From Acidimicrobiaceae bacterium (GTDB lineage: Bacteria; Actinomycetota; Acidimicrobiia; Acidimicrobiales; Aldehydirespiratoraceae), in the NCBI GenBank assembly GCA_009842325.1, contig VYFQ01000015.1:1-41140 (forward strand): DNA of 41,140 bases, given 5' to 3'. Below, piece after piece: positions 24,699-32,368 of the stretch. Both the position numbers and the translations under genes were made by a program. The notes under the pieces were generated by a model that was given only the letters and a program-made list of their open reading frames with translations, was not told the origin of the DNA and did no database searches. Every line of letters begins with the position of its first letter. The stretch's first letter is position 1.

Positions 24699-26324
24699 GT
24701 GTCCCGGCGACTAGAGATCGAACTGACCAGCCAGCGCGCTGACGGCACCTGGACGTGGCGTGCGGCCGGAGCTCGCCAACCCAAGGGCGACGTGAGTGGC
24801 GACCTCGTTCCGGACACTGCGTCGGTCGGCACCGTCCTCAAGGCTGAAGCCGACGGCGGACTCGACGGCCTCGAGATCATCGCGGTGTCCGCGCCGCGGG
24901 TCCGGGCCGCGCCCTCCGACCGTCTGGAATTGATCGGCGGCGGTGACGGCCCACTGGTCACGACCACTCTGGCACCGAAGTCCCGGCGACGCGACCGGGA
25001 CGACCGGCGCGACCGTGACAAGGACCGGCCGCGAGGGCGCGACCGCCGAGATGGCCGCGACGGCGATGCTCGCAGGGATCGCAGACGTGACCGTCGAGGC
25101 GCGCAGGCAGACGACGAGGGCAAGGCCCGCAAGTCCCGACGGGATGGAGACGCCAGGACCCGCTCCCGGCGCGACGATGGCGGCCGGCCTCGCGATTCCG
25201 GATCCGGCAGCGACAAGGATTGGAAGGAGAAGCGGTCCGGTCGCCGGGATCGACGACCCAGCGACAGGCGCTCGGAGGACGGTAGACGATCCGAACGACC
25301 TCCAAGGCCGAGAACTCCCGGCCTCAAGGCGAAGCGGGTCCATCGCCAGGCTGCATTGGCAGCCCTTCCCGATGACCAGCAGCCGCTGGCTCGCGAAGTG
25401 CTTAAGGCCGGTGTGCCGGGTGTTCGCAAGTCCATCGAGCGGATGAATGCCAAGGCAGCTGCCGAGAAACTCCCCCAGATCAAGTCGGAGCCGATCCTGG
25501 CACTGGCGGAGCAGCTCGCTCCCGTGTTGAAGGCGGCCGAATGGCACGACCGGGCCGACGCGGCCCTGGCCGGCATCTCCAAGATCGACCTGCGAGACAT
25601 CCGCTCCGTCATCGCCGCCGCCGATCGGGCGGCCCGAACTGACGAGACTAGGGCCCTCGCCGAGAGCCTGCGGGCCGGCCTGGCTCAGCGTCTGGAAGTG
25701 GATCACCGCCGGTGGTTGGACGAGTTGGCCGGCACCATCGGCGAGGGCCGCACCATCAGAGCACTGCGCCTGAGTTCTCGCCCGCCCAAGGCGGGGACGC
25801 CGCTGCCTGTCGACATGGCCGAGCGACTCGCCAACATGGCAGCCGAAGACCTGAGCCCCAACACCAACCAGCAGCGGTGGTCGACGGTGGTGGACTCCGT
25901 GGCCCTCTCCCCCGTCCGCACTCAGGTGATCCCGCTCGGCGTTCCGGAGACGCCGTCCGAGGATCTGCTCGCCACCATCCGAAGGCTGGCCGACCGGGTC
26001 CCGCAGATCGCGGCTCTCTTCGGCATCGAGCCGCCGGCACCGAGCCCCCGAGGACGCCGACCTCCCCCGCCGCCGCCGGCGCCGGCGGCCGAGAAGGCGA
26101 CGGAGCAGCCCACCGAAACGCCGACCCCGGACCCAGAAGCAACCACCGAAACGCCGACTCCGGACCCAGAAGCAACCACCGAAACGCCGACTCCGGACCC
26201 AGAAGCAACCACCGACACCGAGGCCGCCGACACCGCAGAGCAACCAACCGACACCGAGGCCGCCGACACCGCAGAGCAACCAACCGACACCGAAGCGGCC
26301 ACGGACACGCCAGAGACTTCATGA
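24699..26324 (+). CDS. Large protein with Arg/Asp-rich linker and acidic repeats, function unknown
   Basis: I do not recognise a characterised family for this 541-residue protein. Four parts are visible. Residues 1-94 form a compact, strand-rich N-terminal domain (RLEIELTSQ, TWTWRAAG, SVGTVLKAE, GLEIIAVSAP). Residues 95-208 are extremely rich in Arg and Asp (RD and RDRR runs), like RNA-binding or condensate-forming linkers. Residues 209-435 look helical and repetitive (EVLKAGVPGVRKSIERMNAK, AAEWHDRADAAL, VPQIAALFGIEPP) and probably fold. The tail is a Pro block followed by acidic Thr/Pro/Glu repeats. No signal peptide or membrane segment is seen. The stop overlaps the enoyl-CoA hydratase start (ATGA), so both are made together. 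RNA or ribosome binding is a guess from composition. Confidence 0.8.
   Translation: MSRRLEIELTSQRADGTWTWRAAGARQPKGDVSGDLVPDTASVGTVLKAEADGGLDGLEIIAVSAPRVRAAPSDRLELIGGGDGPLVTTTLAPKSRRRDRDDRRDRDKDRPRGRDRRDGRDGDARRDRRRDRRGAQADDEGKARKSRRDGDARTRSRRDDGGRPRDSGSGSDKDWKEKRSGRRDRRPSDRRSEDGRRSERPPRPRTPGLKAKRVHRQAALAALPDDQQPLAREVLKAGVPGVRKSIERMNAKAAAEKLPQIKSEPILALAEQLAPVLKAAEWHDRADAALAGISKIDLRDIRSVIAAADRAARTDETRALAESLRAGLAQRLEVDHRRWLDELAGTIGEGRTIRALRLSSRPPKAGTPLPVDMAERLANMAAEDLSPNTNQQRWSTVVDSVALSPVRTQVIPLGVPETPSEDLLATIRRLADRVPQIAALFGIEPPAPSPRGRRPPPPPPAPAAEKATEQPTETPTPDPEATTETPTPDPEATTETPTPDPEATTDTEAADTAEQPTDTEAADTAEQPTDTEAATDTPETS
26115..26213 (+). repeat. Three tandem 33-bp units (ETPTPDPEATT)
   Basis: The 33-base unit is repeated at 26115, 26148 and 26181. 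Units 2 and 3 are identical and unit 1 differs by one base (ACC for ACT). Such near-identity suggests recent expansion. Confidence 0.9.
26214..26285 (+). repeat. Two tandem 36-bp units (DTEAADTAEQPT)
   Basis: Two identical 36-base units start at 26214 and 26250, followed by a partial, diverged third unit from 26286. They directly continue the 33-bp array and encode the acidic tail of the protein. Confidence 0.9.
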
Positions 26325-27082
26325 TCGAATTCGAGGCCGAGGGCAGCGTCGCCCTCATCACCATGAACCGCCCCGAGGCCCGCAACGCCATCAACGGCAC
26401 CATGTCGAGCGGGCTGGAGGACGCCATCGACCGCCTCGAGGCCGACGACTCCCTGTGGCTCGGGATCCTCACCCACACCGGGCCGGTCTTCTCCGCCGGC
26501 GCGGACCTCAAAGCGATCGCGGAGAAGCGTTTCCGCGAGTTGTCGACGGCCCGGGGCGGATTCGGCGGCATCGTGTTGCGGGAGCGCACTAAGCCGCTGA
26601 TCGCCGCCGTCGACGGCCCCGCCCTCGCCGGCGGAACCGAGATCGCGCTCACTTGCGATCTGCGGGTGGCGTCTACCGCGGCCCGGTTCGGACTCCCCGA
26701 GGTGAAGCGGTCCCTCATCGCCGCGGCCGGCGGGCTGGTTCGCCTGCCCCGCACCATTCCTCTTGCCATCGCGATGGAGATCGTGCTGACCGGAGACCCG
26801 ATCAGCGCGGAACGAGCCCTGGCTCTGGGCCTCATCAACGAGTTGTGCGATCCCGGCGAGGCACTCGACGCAGCCCGCCGCCTGGCCGCCCGTGTGAACG
26901 CCAACGGCCCCCTGGCCGTGCGAGAGTCCCGCCGCCTCGTGCTCGAGAGCTTCACACAGACCGACGCGGAGTCGATCACCGCGGCCGGCGAGGCCCAGAT
27001 GAACTTGCGCACAACCGAGGACTTCGCCGAGGGCCCCCGCGCTTTCATAGAGAAGCGCCCCCCGGTGTGGAAGGGCCGCTAG
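26321..27082 (+). CDS. Enoyl-CoA hydratase/isomerase (crotonase family)
   Basis: This 253-residue crotonase-fold enzyme acts on a CoA thioester. It has MNRPEARNAIN, the oxyanion-hole segment FSAGADLKAIAE and the second one GPALAGGTEIALTCD. The two Glu positions used for hydration are present, in GGTEIAL and FGLPEVKRS, so a true hydratase is plausible. The C-terminal helices end with EDFAEGPRAFIEKRPPVWKGR. ATG 26321 overlaps the stop of the Arg/Asp-rich protein gene, an odd partner for a fatty-acid-type enzyme. No other beta-oxidation genes are nearby. Confidence 0.9.
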   Translation: MIEFEAEGSVALITMNRPEARNAINGTMSSGLEDAIDRLEADDSLWLGILTHTGPVFSAGADLKAIAEKRFRELSTARGGFGGIVLRERTKPLIAAVDGPALAGGTEIALTCDLRVASTAARFGLPEVKRSLIAAAGGLVRLPRTIPLAIAMEIVLTGDPISAERALALGLINELCDPGEALDAARRLAARVNANGPLAVRESRRLVLESFTQTDAESITAAGEAQMNLRTTEDFAEGPRAFIEKRPPVWKGR

Positions 27083-27094
27083 GTCGCCCTGACG

Positions 27095-27156
27095 CCCGCT
27101 CTTGTTCGCTGCGCTCACGGGCCGCTCGGGCCACGGCCTCGCTCCGCTCGGCCTCT
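27095..27156 (+). repeat. Dispersed intergenic repeat, copy A (about 62 bp)
   Basis: This stretch fills most of the 72-base gap between the convergent enoyl-CoA hydratase and Nudix genes. It starts CCCGCTCTTGTTCGC and ends CGGCCTCT. A close relative lies in opposite orientation at 31666-31727: the first 15 bases and a 21-base block (27112-27132) are identical between them. Confidence 0.75.
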
Positions 27157-27562
27157 AGACGATCGTCGGGATTACCCCGTGGTCGTAAAGGAACTCCGCT
27201 AGGCCCTCAACCAGCGGTAGCGCGGCCACCTGCGAGACGGGCCACCATCGGGCCTCGGAGGCATCGGAGCCGGCTGTCGGCTCGACGTCGCCGATCACGG
27301 TCGCCTCGAAGTCGAGGATCACGAAGTGATAGTCCTCGCTGATGCGCTCCACCCAGCCGACCAAGGGTCCGCACACGCCGCGCAGCCCGGTCTCCTCGTG
27401 CAGCTCGCGCACGACCGCCTCCATCAACAACTCCCCCGGCTCGACCCGGCCTCCGGGAACGGACCACTCCCCCACCGCGGGCGGATGTCCCCGGCGTACC
27501 AGCAGCAGTTCGTCGGAGCGGCGGACGATGGCGCCCACCGCGACCTCGGCCCGCTCGATCAC
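27155..27562 (-). CDS. Nudix hydrolase
   Basis: This 135-residue Nudix protein cleaves a nucleoside diphosphate linked to another moiety. The complete Nudix box runs from G38 to L60 and ends REL-HEETGL with all catalytic Glu residues present. ADP-ribose, 8-oxo-dGTP or a similar nucleotide are possible substrates; the sequence does not decide. The frame stays open far upstream, but GTG 27562 overlaps the stop of the acetyltransferase (GTGA) and gives a standard N-terminus (VIERAEVAVGAIV). The two genes are therefore translationally coupled. Confidence 0.9.
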   Translation of the reverse strand: MIERAEVAVGAIVRRSDELLLVRRGHPPAVGEWSVPGGRVEPGELLMEAVVRELHEETGLRGVCGPLVGWVERISEDYHFVILDFEATVIGDVEPTAGSDASEARWWPVSQVAALPLVEGLAEFLYDHGVIPTIV

Positions 27563-28065
27563 TTGGAGTGCGGCGGCTCGGCAGCGTCCGGCAGCGTCCG
27601 GTGCACGGTTATCGCCCGGGCTACCAGGCCGTGCGTCTCGAAGAAGTTCTTGGTGTTGCGATCTCCGGGCAGCGCCAGGCTGTCCACGCCGATGCAGCCG
27701 CGCTGACCGGCCCAAGCCATTAGCAACTCCATCATGGACTCGCCGACTCCCACGCCGCGTGCCTCGGGATGCACGTAGATGTCGCCGACGCGTCCCACCG
27801 ACGAGCCGTCGTGCAACTCCACGAGCCGGATCGCGCCGTAGCCGACGATCACTTCGTCGACGGTGCCCACCACCACCAGCGCATCGTCGGCCCGCAGGTC
27901 GCGGACCAGACTCTCCAGCTGCGGGTCGGGCCGGGCCTCCAGCCGCGACCACACCCCGCCGCCGCGCAGCTGCGACATCTCGGCCGTCGCCTGGGCCGCC
28001 AGTCCGGCCACGCTGGCGATGTCGGCTTCGACGGCCCGTCTAGCCCCCTCGTCGATAGAGGTCAT
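27559..28065 (-). CDS. GNAT-family N-acetyltransferase
   Basis: This 168-residue acetyltransferase has the acetyl-CoA motif A, VHPEARGVGVGESMMELL (residues 98-115), and the strand DDALVVVGTVDEVIVGYGAIR before it. NTKNFFETHGLVARAI matches the typical C-terminal GNAT motif. The N-terminal region has a long helix rich in Ala and Gln. The acyl acceptor is unknown. It overlaps the downstream Nudix gene by four bases. No Shine-Dalgarno or -10 box is evident before its ATG. Confidence 0.88.
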   Translation of the reverse strand: MTSIDEGARRAVEADIASVAGLAAQATAEMSQLRGGGVWSRLEARPDPQLESLVRDLRADDALVVVGTVDEVIVGYGAIRLVELHDGSSVGRVGDIYVHPEARGVGVGESMMELLMAWAGQRGCIGVDSLALPGDRNTKNFFETHGLVARAITVHRTLPDAAEPPHSK

Positions 28066-28114
28066 CGGCAGGGGTGGGTGACGAGCATGGAACTACTCCC
28101 GGTCTCCCGGCCTC

Positions 28115-28693
28115 TCAGCCTCCGAGAACCCTCTCGATCGACTCGCAGGGCTCCTCGCCCGACGGGCACACAGGATTGGAGCGCGAGCCGAACTGGGTGA
28201 CGCTCACGATCAGGAAGCATTGGTTGCAAGTCCACTCGTCCGAGCGGGGCGGCGCAACCACCGTGGTGGCCTTCGTCTCGCCCGCGTCTTCCTCCTCGTC
28301 CTCCTCGTCGTCGTCACTGGCTGCGATGCGATCCCTGAGGATCTCCTCCAGATCGGCCTCGACGTCGCTGGGGTGGACTTCGTCGTCATCGTCGTCGTCG
28401 GCCGGCATGGGCACATCGTCGTCGTCATCGTCGGCGGCGTCGTCGCCGTCGTCGCCGTCTTCGATCTCCGAGTCCTCGCCGTCGAAGTCCTCGTCATCAC
28501 CGAAACTCTCGTCGCCGTCGAAGTCGTCGTCCTCGCCGTCGAAGTCATCGTCGAACTCTTCGTCGCTCAGGTCGCCTTCGAACGCATCTGAGTCACCGAA
28601 GTCGCCGTCGTCGTCGAAGTCGCCGTCGTCGTCGCCGTCGCCGTCAAGAGGGTGTTTCTGGTTCATCGCTCCAACTGAATGGTCGGTTGGCAC
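28115..28693 (-). CDS. DUF4193-like protein with a long poly-acidic N-terminus
   Basis: This 192-residue protein has two parts. Residues 16-140 are almost entirely Asp, Glu and Gly with a few Phe, giving an extreme negative charge; the coding DNA is correspondingly made of GAC/GAT-rich triplets. The C-terminal 85 residues carry VEADLEEILRDRI, found in actinobacterial DUF4193 proteins, and a zinc-ribbon-like cysteine set: C156 and C159 (CNQC) with C176 and C183. The function of DUF4193 is unknown. The start may be GTG 28693 or ATG 28666; a TATGAT promoter 14 bases before the GTG serves either. The usual family member is only about 100 residues. Confidence 0.75.
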   Translation of the reverse strand: MPTDHSVGAMNQKHPLDGDGDDDGDFDDDGDFGDSDAFEGDLSDEEFDDDFDGEDDDFDGDESFGDDEDFDGEDSEIEDGDDGDDAADDDDDDVPMPADDDDDDEVHPSDVEADLEEILRDRIAASDDDEEDEEEDAGETKATTVVAPPRSDEWTCNQCFLIVSVTQFGSRSNPVCPSGEEPCESIERVLGG

Positions 28694-28707
28694 CGGATGT
28701 GGGGCGG

Positions 28708-28735
28708 ATCATAGACACTGATCGGCTAGGCGCAA
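28708..28735 (-). promoter_or_regulatory. Candidate promoter for the DUF4193-like gene
   Basis: On the - strand, TTGCGC (28730-28735) and TATGAT (28708-28713) are spaced by 16 bases in the 53-base gap after the thyX-like gene. Confidence 0.5.
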
Positions 28736-28746
28736 CTGCATTCCGA

Positions 28747-30435
28747 TCAACCTTGGGCCAGACCTCCGTCGTCCTCGCCGTCGCGGCCGGCAGACAGATC
28801 CGAAGAAGGATGAGACTGCACGGTTCGCCGCCTCTCCACCCGGTTCTCGGCGTCGAGGCGACCGAGCCCGGGATCGGCGGAGTGGTTCACGAAAGACATC
28901 AGTTCGGCGACGGCGGCATGACCCGCTTCCTCCGCGATGAGGGTGTGCATCCGCTGGCACACCCTGCGGTAGGCGGGATGGCCCTGGGGAGTGGTCCGCA
29001 GTTCCACCATGTGCATCGCCTCGCGGGCGTTCATCTGCATCGAGTACCGGATCCGGTAGGCAAGCGCGACGGCGTAGGAGGCCTGGTCGCTGAACTCGGC
29101 GCTGAGGGCCTCGTAGAGGCGGGCCGATCGGGCCATGACGGCATCGAACTTCTCGTCCTCGCCGGCCGCGTCCACCGCGGAAGGCCGGACGTAGCCGTGG
29201 CGGGTGGACAGCGGCTGCCATTCGATGGTCAGCATCCGATGGCGCTGGAGGTCCCGGAACGCCCCGTAGTCGGACAGCACGTCGAAGCGGTAGTAGACGC
29301 GTTCGAGCGCCCGGCCGGGGCGGTGGCGACGGTTCTGCCGGTCTCCGCAGTAGGCCCGGACCACGGCGACACGCTCGGCTGCCGGCATGGCTCTCACCCT
29401 GGACTCGACGGTGCGGTCGGCCAGCGACGTGTGGGGGTAGAGCATCGCCGCGATCATCTTGGTCTCGCCGTCCGGGTCGAAGTCCACCAGCTCGACCGAG
29501 TCGTCGTTGACCGGCCCTCCCACCGCGTCGCCGAAGACGCGGCCGGCCAGGTCCTCCATGGCGCCCCGGTTGTCGGACAGGTAGCGCGAGGTGAGCCCGC
29601 CGCGGTCGGGCAGGTCCACCCGCTTGAGGAACGAGGGGATCACCTTGCGCAGTTCGGTGAGCATCATGTCGGCGTAGAAACGGGACTCGGGAAGGGGATG
29701 GGCCCGCATCCGCAGGAGCAGCGCCTCATAGGCCTGGCCGGTGCCGTAGATGCCGACGTTGCTCAGCGACGCGGCCGGGAGCAGCCCGCGGATCGAGTCC
29801 AGTGCCCTGGCCTTGATCGCCTGCCGGTAGGCGAAGTCGGAGTCGCCGGCCTCCTTGGGCACGTTGGTCCGGAAGAAGTCCTGCATGACCGGCACTAACT
29901 CCGAATAGGTCGAGAACATGCGGTCGATGTCGCCCACGTAGCGCGTGCCCAGCGACGAGTTCAGCACCTGCGGGTCGCGGTAGTAGCGGTAACGGCCTCC
30001 CAGACGCTGGTCGTAGGCGATGTAGCGGGTGCTCTGCTCGAGATAGGCCATCAGCCGGCCCCACTCCAGCACCTTGGTCAGCAGGTTGGAGGCCTGCTCG
30101 CAGGCCAGGTGCACGCCACCGAGCTGGGCCACGGAGTCGTCTCCGTACTCGAAGAAGACCCGGTCGTACAGAGCCTCGGCCCGGCGCAGGCCGACGGTGG
30201 CGTCGATCGTGATGTCCCCGGTGATGTCGAGATCGTCGACGAACTCATCGAGGAACAGCCGGCGGAGGCTCGACATCGACCGGGAGTAGCGCGCGAACAG
30301 GGCGCCCTTGACGACCTCGGGCAGGTTCACCAGCGCGAACACCGGCTCATCCAGGTTGGTGAAGTACCGGCGCAGGATGTCGGCTTCTTCGGGCGAGAAG
30401 GACTCCGCCGTGTACAGGTTCACGGGGCGCGACAT
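28747..30435 (-). CDS. Double-domain ThyX-like (FAD-dependent thymidylate synthase family) protein
   Basis: This 562-residue protein is about twice the usual ThyX length and consists of two ThyX-like halves. In the first (about 40-270) the signature region reads WGRLMAYLEQSTRY (125-138); it keeps the EQSTRY end but has lost most of RHR. In the second (about 320-520) RHR is present (398-400), but the motif is stretched to RHRMLTIEWQPLSTRHGY. Later ThyX-like blocks appear in both halves (LPAASLSNVG with RMRAHPLPES; MQMNAREAMHMVELR with YRRVCQRM). Long ThyX homologues of this kind are known in bacteria, but their activity is not established to my knowledge. It may be a non-canonical thymidylate synthase or a flavin enzyme with another methyl acceptor. 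The tail after 525 is disordered. Confidence 0.85.
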   Translation of the reverse strand: MSRPVNLYTAESFSPEEADILRRYFTNLDEPVFALVNLPEVVKGALFARYSRSMSSLRRLFLDEFVDDLDITGDITIDATVGLRRAEALYDRVFFEYGDDSVAQLGGVHLACEQASNLLTKVLEWGRLMAYLEQSTRYIAYDQRLGGRYRYYRDPQVLNSSLGTRYVGDIDRMFSTYSELVPVMQDFFRTNVPKEAGDSDFAYRQAIKARALDSIRGLLPAASLSNVGIYGTGQAYEALLLRMRAHPLPESRFYADMMLTELRKVIPSFLKRVDLPDRGGLTSRYLSDNRGAMEDLAGRVFGDAVGGPVNDDSVELVDFDPDGETKMIAAMLYPHTSLADRTVESRVRAMPAAERVAVVRAYCGDRQNRRHRPGRALERVYYRFDVLSDYGAFRDLQRHRMLTIEWQPLSTRHGYVRPSAVDAAGEDEKFDAVMARSARLYEALSAEFSDQASYAVALAYRIRYSMQMNAREAMHMVELRTTPQGHPAYRRVCQRMHTLIAEEAGHAAVAELMSFVNHSADPGLGRLDAENRVERRRTVQSHPSSDLSAGRDGEDDGGLAQG

Positions 30436-30444
30436 TAGGGGCGC

Positions 30445-30450
30445 AGGCTA
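30445..30450 (-). promoter_or_regulatory. Candidate -10 box (TAGCCT) for the ThyX-like gene
   Basis: TAGCCT on the - strand lies nine bases before the ATG at 30435, in the 40-base gap after the M20 gene. Confidence 0.3.
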
Positions 30451-30475
30451 CGCCGGGCGCGGATGACGTGAGCCG

Positions 30476-31648
30476 CTATGTAGCGGCGAACTGGGCCTGT
30501 ATCGCGGGCAGCGCCGCGTCGTCCAGCCAGCAGTCCAGCGCGGTCATGGCCAGCGCCTTGGCGCCGTCGATCACGGCCGAGTCGCCCTCGGCGCCCCGGG
30601 CGTACTCGGCGAAGCGCGGCGTGTGGATGGGCACGTCATCCGGCGCGACCTTGATCATGGGGTGTATGGAGGGAACGGTGTAGCTCACGTTGCCCATGTC
30701 CGTGCTGCCCACCACCCGGGCCTGGGGGTCCGACGCCACGGTGCGGCCCACAGCGACGAGGTTGGCCAGATAGCGGTCCAGCAGGGTCGGGTTGTCCTTC
30801 ATGTCGGCATAGGTGTGATCGCCCCATTCGAGATCGACCTCGCAGCCGGCCGCGGCGGCGCCCGCCATCAGGCAGGCGGCCACCCGCTCCTTGAGCGGCT
30901 CCAGTGATGCGATGTCGGTGGAGCGCACGTACCACTCAACCGCGGCCGTGGCCGGAACGATGTTGGCCTTGGCGCCCCCGTCTGTGAACACGCCGTGGAT
31001 CCGCTCGTCGTCGCGGATGTGCTGGCGCAGGGCGGCGACGGCGTTGTAGCCGAGCACGGCCGCGTCGAGCGCGTTGCGACCCTTCTCGGGCGCGGCCGCG
31101 GCGTGGGCGGCGGCACCGGTGTAGCGAGCGTTGAGCCGCTGCACCGCCACCGCGTGGAACACGCTCAACTCGTGGTTGGCGGGGTGCACCATCATGGCCG
31201 CGTCGGCATCGGAGAACGCGCCCGCCCGGAGCATGATCTCCTTGCCGCCCCCGCCCTCCTCTGCCGGGGTTCCCATGACGGCTACGCGCCCGCCGGCCTC
31301 GCCGGCCATCGACGCCAGGGCCAGGCCCGCCCCCAGTCCAGAGGCGGCGATGATGTTGTGCCCACAGGCATGGCCGATCCCGGGAAGGGCGTCGTACTCG
31401 CACACGACGGCCACCAACGGTCCGTCGCCGTCGCCGGCTCGGGCCTCGAAGGCGGTGTCGAGGCCGTAGGCGGCGCGCTGCACGTCCAGGCCGTGATCGT
31501 CCAGCACCTCGGTGAGCAGATCGTGGGCGTGGTGCTCCTCGAAGCCCAGTTCCGGCTGGGAGTGGATGCGGTGCGATACGTCGAGCAGTTCGGGGGTCAG
31601 ACGGTCGATCTCTTCACAGACCCGTCGCTTGGCGTCAGCTATGTCCAT
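30476..31648 (-). CDS. M20-family amidohydrolase (AbgB/IAA-amino acid hydrolase type)
   Basis: This 390-residue metallopeptidase-like amidohydrolase probably cleaves an N-acyl amino acid or a p-aminobenzoyl-glutamate-like amide. It has an HRIHSQPELGFEEHHA start, the metal motif GIGHACGHN, GTPAEEGGGGK with the catalytic Glu pair, the dimerisation-domain segment GAAAHAAAAPEKGRNA, and the late GSTDMGNVSY metal site. The length is normal for the subfamily, and the N-terminus has no signal peptide, so it is cytoplasmic. The ATG is preceded by TAGGAT six bases upstream. The substrate is not identifiable from the neighbours. Confidence 0.9.
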   Translation of the reverse strand: MDIADAKRRVCEEIDRLTPELLDVSHRIHSQPELGFEEHHAHDLLTEVLDDHGLDVQRAAYGLDTAFEARAGDGDGPLVAVVCEYDALPGIGHACGHNIIAASGLGAGLALASMAGEAGGRVAVMGTPAEEGGGGKEIMLRAGAFSDADAAMMVHPANHELSVFHAVAVQRLNARYTGAAAHAAAAPEKGRNALDAAVLGYNAVAALRQHIRDDERIHGVFTDGGAKANIVPATAAVEWYVRSTDIASLEPLKERVAACLMAGAAAAGCEVDLEWGDHTYADMKDNPTLLDRYLANLVAVGRTVASDPQARVVGSTDMGNVSYTVPSIHPMIKVAPDDVPIHTPRFAEYARGAEGDSAVIDGAKALAMTALDCWLDDAALPAIQAQFAAT

Positions 31649-31654
31649 CGCCTG

Positions 31655-31660
31655 ATCCTA
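31655..31660 (-). promoter_or_regulatory. Candidate -10 box (TAGGAT) for the M20 gene
   Basis: TAGGAT on the - strand is followed by exactly six bases and the ATG at 31648. Confidence 0.5.
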
Positions 31661-31665
31661 GGGCC

Positions 31666-31727
31666 AGAGGCCGAGCTGGCGAGGCCCGGGCCCGAGCGGC
31701 CCGTGAGCGAGGCGAACAAGAGCGGGA
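31666..31727 (-). repeat. Dispersed intergenic repeat, copy B (about 62 bp)
   Basis: Read on the - strand this is the relative of copy A at 27095-27156: the same CCCGCTCTTGTTCGC start, the same 21-base block CGCTCACGGGCC...GGGCC and the same CGGCCTCT end. It fills the 81-base gap between the lipid-kinase-like stop and the M20 promoter. Confidence 0.75.
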
Positions 31728-31729
31728 AT

Positions 31730-32368
31730 TCACGCTGGCACCCAGGCCTCCAGGGCGCCGGGCTCGACTCGCAGGCTGAGGGTCCGAACCCGGTCCAGGC
31801 GCACGCCGTCCAGGTAGACATCGAGGTCAGGATCCAGTTCGTACTGGGCCGCGGCGATCCGGCGCTGGGTGATCTGCGGATGGGGGACGTGGGTTCCCGA
31901 CGGCAGGCGGCGGCGGGCTGCGAGCCGCACGCCCAGCGGCGGATCCGCATCGAACACGTCGAGGCGGCCGTCGCCGGGATGGGACCGGGGCGCTGCGTTC
32001 CAGCGGCCGATGAACGACGCATTGGCCGCCACCAGCAGCCGGCCCCGCCACCAGGATCTGCGGGCCACGAGATGGGCTACGAACCAGTGCAGCCGTCCGT
32101 CCACCAGCGCCGCGCCGACATCGACCTCGAAGCGGGCTCCGATCGCAGCAAGCGACGGCGACGAAGCTGTCCGGGCCGGGGCCAAGCCCAGAGTGCGGGC
32201 CAGGTCGCCACCGGTCAGCACCACCGGAGGGATCGTCCGGCCGGCTCTGCGGGCCTCAGCCACGATTTTGCCCGCAGCCGCGTCGCTGCCCGCGGCGAGA
32301 GCGTCGGGCGGGATCTCGCCCGACGCTCCGAAGTCGACGCCCCAGCCCGGACCGCGCTTGCCGATCAT
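31730..32368 (-). CDS. Degenerate diacylglycerol kinase-like (YegS-fold) protein, probable pseudoenzyme
   Basis: This 212-residue protein matches the C-terminal two-thirds of the DAGK/YegS lipid kinase family. Residues 105-212 show the all-beta domain: LLVAANASFIGRWNAAP, HPGDGRLDVF, HPQITQRR, YLDGVR and the terminal VEPGALEAWVP. The N-terminal kinase lobe is mostly absent. The position of the nucleotide motif GGDGT seems to hold GSDAA (27-31), and the GTxNDxARTLG loop is shortened to GGDLARTLG (53-61). Kinase activity is therefore doubtful; it may bind lipid or regulate something. ATG 32368 overlaps the helY stop (ATGA), so it is coupled to that gene. Confidence 0.72.
   Translation of the reverse strand: MIGKRGPGWGVDFGASGEIPPDALAAGSDAAAGKIVAEARRAGRTIPPVVLTGGDLARTLGLAPARTASSPSLAAIGARFEVDVGAALVDGRLHWFVAHLVARRSWWRGRLLVAANASFIGRWNAAPRSHPGDGRLDVFDADPPLGVRLAARRRLPSGTHVPHPQITQRRIAAAQYELDPDLDVYLDGVRLDRVRTLSLRVEPGALEAWVPA

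Noticed and set aside
28210..28591. Ser-rich or Val-rich proteins encoded on the + strand over the acidic DUF4193-like gene
   Set aside because: They are readings of the GTC/GAC triplet runs in other frames. The - strand frame has the DUF4193 signature and cysteine set.
28687..29898. 403-residue + strand open frame over the thyX-like gene
   Set aside because: The ThyX-like motifs are on the - strand; the + frame is low-complexity with no recognisable domain.
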